DNA of 18,788 nucleotides from Pseudomonadota bacterium (GCA_023457495.1 JAEWLQ010000111.1:1-18788), one strand, 5' to 3'; shown: positions 5,748-14,854, counted from the stretch's first letter. Program-made: numbers and translations. Notes: a model not told the origin generated them from the sequence alone.

Positions 5748-6680
5748 TTACCGCGGGTTCTTCACGAACCCGACCGTGAGATCGAGGGCATCGAGCGCGC
5801 CCTGCAGCAGAATCTCACCACGCGGCAGATCGCCCCGCTTCTGTCCCTGGTTGCCGAGCACGAAGTCGTGGTAACCGTGTTCGTACACTTCCATGCGCAC
5901 GCGTTTGCCGTGTTTCGCGAGCTCATCGTGCAGGCGTGTGTCGAGCGGCAACAGACGATCCTCGGTGCCGACGAGGATCAGCACCGGCATCTTGATCGGC
6001 GCGATGTTCTCTTTCGAAATCACCGGATCGGGCGGTGTGGTCGCGAAATCCGGGCGCGCGCCGTTCGCACCGATCTCATAGCCGAGAAACCAGATCGGCG
6101 CCGGCGCCCCGGCGACGACGGCGTGCAAGGTCGGCACACGGGAAGCGAGGTACATCGCCAGATTGCCGCCGAGGCTTACGCCGTAGACGCTCACCTCGCC
6201 GCGCTTCACGTACGGCAGGTTCTGCACGTGTTCGACGACCGAGATGCCATCATCGATCGCGGTCACGAGACCGGTCGACGAGGGTTTGTTCATGAGATTC
6301 CAGTCGCCGCCGCGATAGTCGGCGACGACCACCACGTAGCCTTGCTGCAGGAACCGCTCCCACACCGGACCGCCGTGATCGCCGCGCGACCAGCCGACGA
6401 GCTGGTCCATGCCGCGCCCGCCGGGCGCGCCGTGGAGCATGATGATCGCGGGAAACGGCCCGTCGCCCTTCGGCTTGCGCACGGCGGCCGCGATGTACAG
6501 GCCGTCCTTCGCCTTGATCCAGGTTTTCTGAACGGGCGAATCGGCTTCGCTCACGACATGGATGTATTTGTCGTGCGGCACCGCTTCGTTGCTGCCCGGA
6601 TGGCGCGTGATCTCCGCGTTCGCCATCGACAGGGCAGCAGCCCATCCGCATATCGCCATACCGCCGCGCTTCACCATCAT
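5748..6680 (-). CDS. Secreted alpha/beta hydrolase (prolyl-oligopeptidase/dienelactone-hydrolase type)
   Basis: The 310-residue protein has an N-terminal signal peptide (about 1-22, cleavage after ANA). An alpha/beta hydrolase fold follows: oxyanion-hole HG at 83-84, nucleophile Ser169 in GVSLGG, acid Asp241 in VGTEDRLLP and probable catalytic His271 in EHGYHDF. It resembles S9-type peptidases and acyl esterases without the propeller domain. The substrate cannot be told; an ester or small peptide is likely. The ATG at 6680 overlaps the stop of the upstream small secreted-protein gene as ATGA, which fixes the start and suggests a joint function in the periplasm. The frame continues upstream inside that gene, but without coding character. 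Confidence 0.88.
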   Translation of the reverse strand: MMVKRGGMAICGWAAALSMANAEITRHPGSNEAVPHDKYIHVVSEADSPVQKTWIKAKDGLYIAAAVRKPKGDGPFPAIIMLHGAPGGRGMDQLVGWSRGDHGGPVWERFLQQGYVVVVADYRGGDWNLMNKPSSTGLVTAIDDGISVVEHVQNLPYVKRGEVSVYGVSLGGNLAMYLASRVPTLHAVVAGAPAPIWFLGYEIGANGARPDFATTPPDPVISKENIAPIKMPVLILVGTEDRLLPLDTRLHDELAKHGKRVRMEVYEHGYHDFVLGNQGQKRGDLPRGEILLQGALDALDLTVGFVKNPR

Positions 6681-7129
6681 TGTTTGATCGCTTTGCCCAG
6701 CTCTTCGAGCTTCTGGGGATCGAGATGCTTGCCGAAGCCGGCCATCATGTCGGCCACCTCGGGATTCGTGAACAGTTCGCCGGCCGCGGCCTGTCCGAGC
6801 ACCTGGAACGATTGTTGAATCGCCGCGATGCCTTCGTTCTGGATCGCCTTTCGCGAAGTCTCGACGCAGCGGTCCGTGACCAGCTGCATGAACAAGTCCG
6901 CGACCGCCTTGTTGTGCTTGTCGACATCGTCGCGGGTCACCTTCGTCATCGGAGCCACCGTCGGATGCTGCGACATGGCCACGAAGATCCACTGGACCAG
7001 GGCGCTCTTGTCGTCGGGCGTGGTCTTCTCGACCAGGCATCGGGAAAGTTCATCGGTGTAGGGACCCGCGGACGCGGGAATCGAGGCCGCCAGCATCACT
7101 GCCGCGACACACATGCTCAGACTCTTCAA
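6677..7129 (-). CDS. Small secreted protein of unknown function
   Basis: A 150-residue protein with a signal peptide (1-21, cleavage after ASA) and a mainly helical mature part. Cys31 and Cys88 could form a disulfide bond in the periplasm. I do not recognise a family. The start is a TTG at 7129: GGGAG lies 7 bases before it, whereas the next ATG (7114) would be 22 bases from the same site. The gene ends in an ATGA overlap with the secreted hydrolase gene, so the two are probably made together. The Sua5 gene ends 39 bases upstream, so readthrough from there is possible. Confidence 0.82.
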   Translation of the reverse strand: MKSLSMCVAAVMLAASIPASAGPYTDELSRCLVEKTTPDDKSALVQWIFVAMSQHPTVAPMTKVTRDDVDKHNKAVADLFMQLVTDRCVETSRKAIQNEGIAAIQQSFQVLGQAAAGELFTNPEVADMMAGFGKHLDPQKLEELGKAIKQ

Positions 7130-7168
7130 GTTTGTTCTCCCTGGATCGATCGTATCGACAATGAAGGA

Positions 7169-8200
7169 TCAGGGCAGGACGCTGAATCCGCCCGTCTCCG
7201 CGAAATCCCCGCCGTCGGCCGAGCCGCTCACTGCCGCGCCGCGACTCAGGCGGTCGCGAATCGCTGTCCACTTCTCCTCGCTCGGCACGTCCTGCACGAG
7301 GATCTGCTCGCAGCCGGCCTTGTCGAGCGCGCGCAGGTTCGAATACAGGTCGTGCGCATAGGCATCCGGCCGCCGCCCGGCGTTGATCCAGGTCACCGAG
7401 GGGTAGGTCTTGAGCGGCAGGCGCATGGCGAGCACGGCCACGCGACGCCCGCCCTCGGAAATCTGCTCGGCGCGCTTGTCGATCTCGTCGACCGGCACGA
7501 TGCTCATCGGCGTGAGCGGCGCGTAATGCGACACCTTCGCGCCCGGCACGCGTGGCGCGGTCGCGCCCGCGCCGACGATGACATCGCCGACGACTTCCTT
7601 GAGCTGCGAATAGGTGATGAATCCCGGCCGCAGCAGGCGCACCTGCTCGCCGTCGAAACTCACGATGGTCGACTCGAGGCCGATCTGGCTCTCGCCGCCG
7701 TCGAGCACCACGCGCACGGCGTCGCCGAATTCCTCGCGCACGTGCTCGGCGCGCGTCGGGCTCACGCGCCCGAAGCGGTTCGCGGACGGCGCCGCGATGC
7801 CGCCGCCGAAGGCGGTCAGCAACTGCTGGGCCATGGGATGGGACGGCACGCGGATGGCCACGGTGTCCTGGCCGCCGGTGACCACGTCGTGCACGCCCTC
7901 GGCGCGCGCCAGCACCATCGTCAGCGGACCAGGCCAGAAACGCGCCGCGAGCTTGCGCGCGTTCTCGGGCACTTCACGCGCCCAGCGGTGCAGGTACTTC
8001 GGGTTGTCGAGGTGCACGATGACGGGATGATCCGCCGGCCGCTCCTTGAGCTCGAAGATCCGCCGGACCGCCGCCGGGTTCTGGGCATTGGCGCCCAGCC
8101 CATAAACAGTTTCCGTGGGGAAAGCGACTAGCTCGCCGTCACGCAGTGCCGTGACGGCGGCTTCGAGCTCTACGAGGGTTGCACGAACGACGCGGACCAT
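7169..8200 (-). CDS. L-threonylcarbamoyladenylate synthase, Sua5 type
   Basis: This 343-residue enzyme makes threonylcarbamoyl-AMP from threonine, bicarbonate and ATP for the t6A37 modification of ANN-decoding tRNAs. The YrdC/TsaC domain covers about residues 5-205: FPTETVYGLGANA (27-39), KERPADHP (52-59), RFWPGPLT (87-94) and the APSAN motif (137-141). The linker VPGAKVSHYAP (218-228) and a C-terminal SUA5 domain (about 230-343) show that this is the long Sua5 form rather than short TsaC as in E. coli. The gene starts 14 bases after the HtrA-like stop codon, in the same direction, with a weak ribosome binding site, and may be expressed with it. Confidence 0.95.
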   Translation of the reverse strand: MVRVVRATLVELEAAVTALRDGELVAFPTETVYGLGANAQNPAAVRRIFELKERPADHPVIVHLDNPKYLHRWAREVPENARKLAARFWPGPLTMVLARAEGVHDVVTGGQDTVAIRVPSHPMAQQLLTAFGGGIAAPSANRFGRVSPTRAEHVREEFGDAVRVVLDGGESQIGLESTIVSFDGEQVRLLRPGFITYSQLKEVVGDVIVGAGATAPRVPGAKVSHYAPLTPMSIVPVDEIDKRAEQISEGGRRVAVLAMRLPLKTYPSVTWINAGRRPDAYAHDLYSNLRALDKAGCEQILVQDVPSEEKWTAIRDRLSRGAAVSGSADGGDFAETGGFSVLP

Positions 8201-8214
8201 AATGGGCGCGTAGT

Positions 8215-11091
8215 CTACTCAAGATCGGTCCTCTCCCAGCCCTCACTCGTGCGACGCAGCTCATAAGTCGGCCAATAATGCTTGTCGAGCTTCAGGGTGA
8301 TGACTTCCGGCGCGTTGTTCCAGGTGATGGTCCGCAGACGGATCGCCGAACGGTCCGGCCGCCCGGAGACGACCTTGAGGAAGGAATCCAGGTCCGGCGT
8401 CGGTTCCCCATCCACCTCGACAATCCGGCGCCCGGGGAACAACCCATACCGGGTCGCGGGTGAACCATAGGCGAAGTAGCCCACGTAGACGCCCTGCGGC
8501 GGTATTCCCCGCTGGGCGAGCATGGCGCGGTGCGGCGCCTGCAGCGTCGCTCCGGCCCACATCACGACACGATCGAGGTCGTTGCCGTCGAGCGCCGCCG
8601 TCGGCAGCGGGACGATGGCTTCGGCCCCGTCGCGCCAGACCGTGACATTCACCTCGGGCTTGTCGGCGACCGCGAGCTCCACCTCGCGGAACCGGGTGAC
8701 CACCTTCTCGTCGATTGCGAGCACGAGGTCGCCCTGCTTCAGGCGGCCCACGGCCGGCGATCCGCCGACGATGCGCTGCACCGACAACACCTGGCGCTGG
8801 TTGGGATTGGATTGCTCGAGCTTACGGACCCAGGAGTCGGTCAATCCGAGGCGGCGAGCGACGGATAGCGGTTGCGGCACGAGCTCGGCCTCGAGCGAAT
8901 AGATGGGCCGATCGCCCTGCGCGCGGCGCAGCATGTCCTGCACGATTCCGATGGGCACGCCGCGGTTTTCCTGTTGCAGCTCGCGGCCCTGCTCCCACGC
9001 GAAGCTGGACCACAACCCGGTGACGGAGCCGGCGGAATCGGTGAGCACGCCGTCGAAGTCGGTAGGCGGATTCACGAGCTGCACCGTTTCGAGATTGCTG
9101 TCGCGGAATTGCATGGTGCGCGACAGCGGCAGCTGGATGGGCGACAACGTCGCCACCTGCGTCTGGCGTACGTTGACCTCGCCTTCGGCGTCCAGGCCCA
9201 CGGCCCAGACGGTTTCTCCCGGCGCGATGCGCCGGTCGAGCAGCTTCGCGGCGCGCACCGGCGTCGTGCCGATGAGCTTGGGGTCGTAGCTCACGAGGGC
9301 CAGGTTGTGCAGCGGATGCACGAACTCCACCTTGCCGGGAATTTCGAGCGTTCCCGCGAAGATGACGCGCACGTCGCCCATCGACACCGGCACGGTGTTC
9401 CGGTCGACGACGACCAGGCCGCGCTTCGCATCGACCACGAGTCCGGTGCCACGGTAGTTGCGTTCAGTGATGCCCGAGATCGAATACGGCATGTCGAAGC
9501 CCACGCCCACGAGCGAGGACACGAGCTGTGCGGCGCGCGGATCTTCCGGCGTGCTGAAGCGCGTCGAGCCCCCGACGTCGGGCTTGGTCGAGCCGAGCGC
9601 GGGCAGCGGCACGCACTGCCAGACACCCGCCGCGTCGTCACGCAGGCAATGCCGCGCGGGGAACCAGCGCCGATCCATGCGCGCACTGCGCACGCTGGAG
9701 CCGTTCGGATCGTCGACGGTCGAGTAACGCACCGTGAAGCGTTCGCCATCGGCGAGGCCCGTCACGACGGCCTCGAAGGCCGCGAGATCCGGCGTGGGTT
9801 TGCCATTCGCGCTCGAGATGACGGCGCCGCGCGGCACGCCGGCCGCGCCGAAGATGTAGCCGGGATTGGCGACGTAGACGCCGCGCACCGCGACATTGAA
9901 ATGCCGCGCCTGCTGATAGGACACGGTGTGCACGACCGCGTCGCCGAACTCGAGGTACGCGTTCGGCGTGATGGCGTGCAGATCGCCGACCTGCAGCGAT
10001 GCCGTGATGGACTTGCCGCCACGCTCCACCTGCAGCTCCACGTTTTCGTCGACGGAATCGTCGAGCACCTTCTCGAGCGGCTCGAACTCGGAGACGAGCT
10101 TGCCGTTCACGTGCGTGAGGATGTCGCCGGCTTGCAGGGTGCCGTCCGCGGGACCGCCGGGCAGCACCTCGTTGACCACCAGCATGCCGGTGAGCTCGGG
10201 GAACGCCTTGCGCGCGGCTTCTTCGGTCTTCACGTTGAGGCCGAGACGCCGCAGCTCGTCGTAGGGCGTGTACTTGAACAGCACCTGGAGCGCGCCGCGC
10301 GTCACGGGCTTTCCGGCCTGGATCAGCTCGAGCGCGCGCTTCACGCGGCCCAGCGGTAGATAGAAGCTGGAGGCCGCGCCCGTGGCGCCGCCCGCGTTGA
10401 GCGCGACCACGCGCCCCTGGATGTCGATGACCGGCGAGCCGGACGAACCACCCGAGGTGCCCGAGGCCGCCTGCAGGTAGAACGTGTTGAAGTCGTTGTA
10501 TTTGCCGATGCCGTACTCGGGCGCGTCGCGGTCGAGCTTGGCGATCGTGCCGGCGAGGATCGAAAGTTGCTCGCCCGCGTTGTTGCCGATCACGCGGATC
10601 TCGCGGCCGATCTGCGCGCCGTCCGGATACAGCGGCAGTGAGCGCGGCTTGATGAAGCGCAGCTTCTTCGGGTCGTAGCGATAGATGCCGAAATCGTGGA
10701 TCGGATCGCGATACACGGGATAGAGCTGCACCTCTTCACGATTCAGGAACGTCGCCTCGGAAGTCACCGGGCCCGGCGTGACGACGTGGCGGTTGGTGAG
10801 GATCAATCCGCGCTCGGCATCCACGACGAAACCCGTCGCCTGCGAGGAGGAATTCCACTCGGTGTCGAACGCGCGCGTCTGGTCGATCTCGATCGCGACC
10901 ACGCTTTGCGCGACCCGCTCGAGCGTACCGCGCCAGGCGGAGCTTTCGCCTTCGTATTGGGGGACTGCCTGCTGCACCGGCACCTGCTCCTGCGGAGCAA
11001 TGACTTGCGGTGGCCCGTTCTGTGCGAGTGCGGGGACCGTGAGAAACATCGTGAGAACGGCGGCGGGTCCGGCAAATCGACGTACTTGCAT
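8215..11091 (-). CDS. Periplasmic HtrA/Nma111-like protein, tandem protease domains, second inactive
   Basis: A 958-residue exported protein with a signal peptide (1-23, cleavage after ALA). The first trypsin-like domain (about 55-260) has the full triad: His102 in LTNRHVV, Asp133 in DPIHDFGIYRYD and Ser217 in SGGSSGSPV. PDZ domains follow at about 265-365 and 395-460. A second protease-like domain (about 515-725) aligns with the first but has Asn565 for His, Asn596 for Asp and no serine motif (TDFDGVLTDSAG), so it must be inactive. Further PDZ regions lie at about 735-830 and 850-935. This layout resembles fungal Nma111/Ynm3. DegP-type function in protein quality control is likely. The ATG at 11091 is chosen over an upstream start because AAAGGA lies 7 bases before it and the signal peptide then begins at residue 1. 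Confidence 0.92.
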   Translation of the reverse strand: MQVRRFAGPAAVLTMFLTVPALAQNGPPQVIAPQEQVPVQQAVPQYEGESSAWRGTLERVAQSVVAIEIDQTRAFDTEWNSSSQATGFVVDAERGLILTNRHVVTPGPVTSEATFLNREEVQLYPVYRDPIHDFGIYRYDPKKLRFIKPRSLPLYPDGAQIGREIRVIGNNAGEQLSILAGTIAKLDRDAPEYGIGKYNDFNTFYLQAASGTSGGSSGSPVIDIQGRVVALNAGGATGAASSFYLPLGRVKRALELIQAGKPVTRGALQVLFKYTPYDELRRLGLNVKTEEAARKAFPELTGMLVVNEVLPGGPADGTLQAGDILTHVNGKLVSEFEPLEKVLDDSVDENVELQVERGGKSITASLQVGDLHAITPNAYLEFGDAVVHTVSYQQARHFNVAVRGVYVANPGYIFGAAGVPRGAVISSANGKPTPDLAAFEAVVTGLADGERFTVRYSTVDDPNGSSVRSARMDRRWFPARHCLRDDAAGVWQCVPLPALGSTKPDVGGSTRFSTPEDPRAAQLVSSLVGVGFDMPYSISGITERNYRGTGLVVDAKRGLVVVDRNTVPVSMGDVRVIFAGTLEIPGKVEFVHPLHNLALVSYDPKLIGTTPVRAAKLLDRRIAPGETVWAVGLDAEGEVNVRQTQVATLSPIQLPLSRTMQFRDSNLETVQLVNPPTDFDGVLTDSAGSVTGLWSSFAWEQGRELQQENRGVPIGIVQDMLRRAQGDRPIYSLEAELVPQPLSVARRLGLTDSWVRKLEQSNPNQRQVLSVQRIVGGSPAVGRLKQGDLVLAIDEKVVTRFREVELAVADKPEVNVTVWRDGAEAIVPLPTAALDGNDLDRVVMWAGATLQAPHRAMLAQRGIPPQGVYVGYFAYGSPATRYGLFPGRRIVEVDGEPTPDLDSFLKVVSGRPDRSAIRLRTITWNNAPEVITLKLDKHYWPTYELRRTSEGWERTDLE

Positions 11092-11126
11092 GCGGTGTCC
11101 TTTCGGCAATCGAAGGTGCGATGTTC

Positions 11127-11501
11127 TCAGCGCCACAAGACGAGGATCCATACCACTGCGAGCAGCAGCAGGGACATGAGTACGGCGGCGGAACCAATGT
11201 CTTTCGCGAGGCCTGAAAGCGTGTGGCGCTCGAGGCCGATTCGATCGACCGTGGTCTCGATGGCGCTGTTGATGAGCTCAACGACCAGCACGAGAAACAT
11301 CGGCGCGATCAGCATGGCCCGTTCGAGGCCATTGCGGCCTAACCACAGGCCCAGGGGAATGACCACGACCGCCAGGGCGAGTTCCTGCCGGAAGGCGGCC
11401 TCTTCGCGAAATGCGCCTGCCAGCCCTTTCATGCTCGCGCCGAAGGCGCGGAACATCCGGGTAAACCCGGTGGGTTTCAGTCGGTCGCCGACGTCGTTCA
11501 T
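11127..11501 (-). CDS. dgkA: Diacylglycerol kinase, DgkA type
   Basis: The 124-residue integral membrane kinase phosphorylates diacylglycerol to phosphatidic acid, recycling lipid left over from membrane-derived oligosaccharide or other headgroup transfer. Length fits E. coli DgkA (122). Hallmarks are EAAFRQE (residues 34-40), ELINSAIETTVDRIG with the active-site Glu and Asn, and AKDIGSAAV with the conserved Lys-Asp pair. Three membrane helices are visible. It lies 35 bases before the HtrA-like gene on the same strand and behind the terminator-like hairpin of the gcv operon, so a promoter in the 74-base gap is expected but not clearly visible. Confidence 0.95.
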   Translation of the reverse strand: MNDVGDRLKPTGFTRMFRAFGASMKGLAGAFREEAAFRQELALAVVVIPLGLWLGRNGLERAMLIAPMFLVLVVELINSAIETTVDRIGLERHTLSGLAKDIGSAAVLMSLLLLAVVWILVLWR

Positions 11502-11528
11502 CGGAACAACTCTACCCGTTTTGCAGGC

Positions 11529-11561
11529 AGGAGGGCTGAACCCTGAAGGGACAGCCCTCCT
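11529..11561 (-). terminator. Hairpin between gcvPB and dgkA, probable gcv operon terminator
   Basis: AGGAGGGCTG (11529-11538) pairs perfectly with CAGCCCTCCT (11552-11561) around a 13-base loop that has its own CCCT/AGGG pairing. It lies 14 bases after the gcvPB stop codon. A U-run is missing on the minus strand, so it may be a weak or Rho-assisted terminator. Confidence 0.6.
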
Positions 11562-11575
11562 TAGATCTAGTAATC

Positions 11576-13081
11576 CTACGCCGCGGGTTTCCAGCTGAGA
11601 TCGAGCTGGCGCGCCGCGCGCACGTCATCGAGACGGCGGACCGTCATGTTGTGCGGGGCGGCCTTCACGATGTCCGGCTGCGCTTCGCCTTCTTTCCTGA
11701 TGGCCACCATTGCGTTGATGAAACCATCGAGCGCTTCCTTGCTCTCGGTCTCCGTCGGCTCGATGAGCAGGCACTCGGGCACCAGCAGCGGGAAGTAAGT
11801 CGTCGGCGCGTGGAAGCCGTAGTCGAGCAAACGCTTCGCGATGTCCATCGCGGTGATGCCGAGATCGCGCGCCTCTTTCTTCGCGGTGATGATGAACTCA
11901 TGGCTCGCGCGCCGGCCCGGATAGGCCGGATCGAAGCCCGCTTTCGCGAGGCGCGCCATGAGGTAGTTCGCGTTGAGCGTCGCGAACTCGCCGACACGCT
12001 GCATGCCGTCGCGGCCCAGCATTCGCATGTAGATGTACGCGCGCAGCAGCACGCCCGCATTGCCCATGAACGCCGAGAGCCGGCCGATGGACTGCGGCAG
12101 ATCCTTCTCCGTGAGCCAGCGATACCGCTCGCCGTCCTTGCCCACATCCGCCTCTCTTCCAACAACAGGAATAGGCATGAACGGCAGCAGCCGCGCGCTC
12201 ACGCCGACCGCGCCCGCACCGGGACCACCGCCGCCGTGCGGCGTCGAGAAGGTCTTGTGCAGGTTCATGTGGATGACATCGAAGCCCATGTCGCCCGGGC
12301 GCACCTTGCCGAGGATCGCGTTGAGGTTGGCGCCGTCGTAGTACAGCAGCCCGCCCGCGTCGTGGACGATCTTCGCGACTTCCTTGATGCGGCGTTCGAA
12401 CACGCCGCAGGTGGAAGGATTCGTGAGCATGATGCCCGCGGTGTTGGGGCCCACGACCTGCTTGAGCGCTTCGACGTCGATGTCGCCATCGTCCTGGGTC
12501 GGGATCTCGCGCACCACGCAGCCGCACATGGTCGCGGTCGCGGGATTCGTGCCGTGCGCCGCGTCCGGCACGATGATCTCGTTGCGCTTGAGATCACCGC
12601 GCGCGCGGTGATACGCGCGGATCATCGCGACGCCCGCGAACTCGCCGTGCGCGCCGGCCATCGGCGAGAGCGCGACGCCCTGCATACCGGTGACTTCCTT
12701 CAGCATCTCCTGCAGCTCGTACATGCAGGCGAGGAAACCCTGTCCGGTGCTCTCCGGCGCGAGGGGATGGCGGTTCAGGAACCCGGGCAGCAACGCGTAC
12801 TGGTTGCAGGCCTTCGGGTTGTATTTCATCGTGCACGAGCCGAGTGGATAGAAGTGCGTGTCGATGGAGAAATTGAGCTGCGAGAGGCGCGTGAAGTGGC
12901 GCACCACTTCGAGCTCGCTGACTTCCGGCAGCAACGCGGCTTTCTTGCGGCGCAGATTTGCGGGGATGTCGGCGGCCGTTTCATTCGCCGTGCCCTGTTC
13001 GGTCGGCCACTGCGCATACGCGCCGCGTCCCGGGCGCGAGTATTCGAAGATGATCTTTTCGGGATGTTTGAGCATTGCCAT
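11576..13081 (-). CDS. gcvPB: Glycine dehydrogenase (decarboxylating) subunit 2, GcvPB
   Basis: The 501-residue C-terminal half of the P protein of the glycine cleavage system. It carries the pyridoxal phosphate lysine, Lys276, in NLHKTFSTPHGGGGPG. Other conserved stretches are FYPLGSCTMKYNPK (77-90), PDAAHGTNPA (172-181) and YYDGANLNA (247-255). With GcvPA it decarboxylates glycine and passes the aminomethyl group to the lipoyl arm of GcvH. The ATG at 13081 follows GAGGAACC, placed in the 9-base gap after the gcvPA stop, so the first of two nearby ATG codons is used. It is the last gene of the gcv operon. Confidence 0.97.
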   Translation of the reverse strand: MAMLKHPEKIIFEYSRPGRGAYAQWPTEQGTANETAADIPANLRRKKAALLPEVSELEVVRHFTRLSQLNFSIDTHFYPLGSCTMKYNPKACNQYALLPGFLNRHPLAPESTGQGFLACMYELQEMLKEVTGMQGVALSPMAGAHGEFAGVAMIRAYHRARGDLKRNEIIVPDAAHGTNPATATMCGCVVREIPTQDDGDIDVEALKQVVGPNTAGIMLTNPSTCGVFERRIKEVAKIVHDAGGLLYYDGANLNAILGKVRPGDMGFDVIHMNLHKTFSTPHGGGGPGAGAVGVSARLLPFMPIPVVGREADVGKDGERYRWLTEKDLPQSIGRLSAFMGNAGVLLRAYIYMRMLGRDGMQRVGEFATLNANYLMARLAKAGFDPAYPGRRASHEFIITAKKEARDLGITAMDIAKRLLDYGFHAPTTYFPLLVPECLLIEPTETESKEALDGFINAMVAIRKEGEAQPDIVKAAPHNMTVRRLDDVRAARQLDLSWKPAA

Positions 13082-13090
13082 GGTGGTTCC

Positions 13091-14461
13091 TCAGGCGGCG
13101 CGCACGGCGGCCTTGAGCGTTTCGGCGAGCGCATCGGCGTAGGCCTTGATGTCGGCCGGCGTGCGCGTCTCGGTCGCGCAGACGAGCAGCGCGTTGCCGA
13201 GCTCTGGATAGTCGTTCGAGAGATCGAAGCCCGCGACGATGCCGCGGCGCGCGAGCTCGGCGACGACTGGCGCGACCGGGCGGTCGAGCTGCAGGACGGC
13301 TTCGTGGAAGCGCGGTCCTTCGAACGCCAGCTTTACACCTTTCACGCGAGTCAGCGCGGCGACGAGTTCGTTGGTGCGCTGGTGAGATTCATTGGCGACG
13401 CGCGCCAGTCCTTCCGGACCGACGAGGCTGAGGTAGATAGTCGCGGCCGTGACCAGCAATCCCTGGTTCGTGCAGATGTTCGAGGTCGCCTTGCCGCGGC
13501 GGATGTGCTGCTCGCGCGCCTGCAGCGTGAGCGCGAAGCCCTGCTTGCCGTTGAGGTCCACGGTGCGGCCGACGATGCGGCCCGGCATCTGGCGCACGTA
13601 TTCCATCCGCGTCGTGAGAAAGCCCGCGTACGGGCCGCCGGAAGACAGCGGCACGCCTAGCGGCTGGCAATCGCCGCAAGCGATGTCCGCGCCCTTCGTG
13701 CCCCACTCGCCAGGCGGCTTGAGAATGCCGAGCGACGTCGGGTTCACCGAGGCGATGACCATGATGCCGTGCGCATGCGCCCAGTCCGTGAGGGCGTCGA
13801 CGTCCTCGAGCTGGCCGAAGAAGTTCGGCTGCTGGATCACGATCGCGGTGACGTCCTCGCCCTGGTACTTCGCGAGATCCGCGACGGCGATGGCGCCGCG
13901 CGGGCACGGGACTTCCTCGAACCGCACGCCCTGCCCGCTTGCGGTGGCCACGGCGACCTTGCGGTAGTTCGGATTCACGGTGGTCGGCACGAGGATGCGC
14001 TGCGACTTGGATTTGCGGTGCGCGCGGATCGCCATCAGCGAGGCTTCGGCCACGGCCGAGCCGCCGTCGTACAGCGAGGCGTTCGAGACTTCCATGCCGG
14101 TCAGCGAGGAAATCATCGTCTGGTATTCGTAGATGAGCTGCAGCGTGCCCTGCGAAGCTTCCGCCTGGTACGGCGTGTAGGCGCTGTAGAACTCGCCGCG
14201 CGTGGTGATCGCCCACACGGCGGAGGGGATGTGATGCTCGTACGCACCGGCCCCGATGAAGTTGAGCGGCGTGCCGTCCTGGCTCGCGCGCGCCGACATC
14301 AACCGGCCGACCTGCATTTCATTGAGCGCCGCCGGAATGCCGGCGAGCGACTCGATGCGCAGATCCTTCGGGATCTCGTCGAAGAGATCTTCTATCGACT
14401 TCGCGCCGATCTCACCGAGCATCTGCTCGATTTCACCGGGCGTGTGCGGAATGAACGGCAT
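13091..14461 (-). CDS. gcvPA: Glycine dehydrogenase (decarboxylating) subunit 1, GcvPA
   Basis: The 456-residue N-terminal half of the split P protein. It begins MPFIPHTPGEIEQMLGEIG, a typical GcvPA start. Conserved segments include IGAGAYEHHIPSAV, FYSAYTPYQAEASQGTLQ, ASLYDGG and FGQLEDVDALTDWAH. It has no PLP lysine of its own and works only as a heterodimer with GcvPB, coded 9 bases downstream. The start lies 3 bases after the gcvH stop, so the two are probably translationally coupled. E. coli has a single fused GcvP of about 957 residues; the sum here (957) matches, so nothing is missing. Confidence 0.97.
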   Translation of the reverse strand: MPFIPHTPGEIEQMLGEIGAKSIEDLFDEIPKDLRIESLAGIPAALNEMQVGRLMSARASQDGTPLNFIGAGAYEHHIPSAVWAITTRGEFYSAYTPYQAEASQGTLQLIYEYQTMISSLTGMEVSNASLYDGGSAVAEASLMAIRAHRKSKSQRILVPTTVNPNYRKVAVATASGQGVRFEEVPCPRGAIAVADLAKYQGEDVTAIVIQQPNFFGQLEDVDALTDWAHAHGIMVIASVNPTSLGILKPPGEWGTKGADIACGDCQPLGVPLSSGGPYAGFLTTRMEYVRQMPGRIVGRTVDLNGKQGFALTLQAREQHIRRGKATSNICTNQGLLVTAATIYLSLVGPEGLARVANESHQRTNELVAALTRVKGVKLAFEGPRFHEAVLQLDRPVAPVVAELARRGIVAGFDLSNDYPELGNALLVCATETRTPADIKAYADALAETLKAAVRAA

Positions 14462-14464
14462 GAC

Positions 14465-14854
14465 TCAACCCTCCGCGGCGAGATGCGCCGTGTATTCCTC
14501 GGCGGACAGCAGGCCGTTCGGCGTGCCGGACGGCTTCAGGCGCATGATCCAGCCCGCGCCGTAGGGCTCGGAATTGATGAGCTCGGGCTGACTGCCGAGC
14601 GCGGCGTTGCCCTCGATCACCGAACCCGCCGCCGGCGAATACACGTCGGAGGCTGCCTTGACCGACTCGACCACCGCGAAGCTGTCGCCGGCGCCGACCT
14701 GCTTGCCGGCCTCCGGCACGTCGACGAACACCAGGTCGCCGAGCGCGCCCTGCGCGTGATCGGTGATGCCGACCTCGAGGTTGCCGTCCGCGAGCGTGCG
14801 GATCCACTCGTGGGACTTCGTGTACTTGAGATCGGCCGGGATGTTGCTGCTCAT
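14465..14854 (-). CDS. gcvH: Glycine cleavage system H protein
   Basis: The 129-residue lipoyl carrier of the glycine cleavage system. The lipoylated residue is Lys66 in VVESVKAASDVYSP, and the fold starts with LKYTKSHEWIR (9-19). It shuttles the aminomethyl group from GcvPA/PB to GcvT. GGAG precedes the ATG by 8 bases. It lies 24 bases after gcvT and 3 bases before gcvPA on the same strand, and is controlled with them by the upstream glycine riboswitch. Confidence 0.97.
   Translation of the reverse strand: MSSNIPADLKYTKSHEWIRTLADGNLEVGITDHAQGALGDLVFVDVPEAGKQVGAGDSFAVVESVKAASDVYSPAAGSVIEGNAALGSQPELINSEPYGAGWIMRLKPSGTPNGLLSAEEYTAHLAAEG

Noticed and set aside
4963..7129. Phage-defence module of ATPase plus hydrolase
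   Set aside because: The hydrolase and its partner are exported and the genes lie among housekeeping genes; no effector or nuclease is present.
8872..10359. Plus-strand open frame (495 codons) opposite the HtrA-like gene
   Set aside because: Mirror of a clear protease gene; composition is that of an antisense frame.
11651..13660. Long plus-strand open frame opposite gcvPB and gcvPA
   Set aside because: Crosses the junction of two well-identified genes on the other strand; Arg/His/Ala-rich translation without any family pattern.
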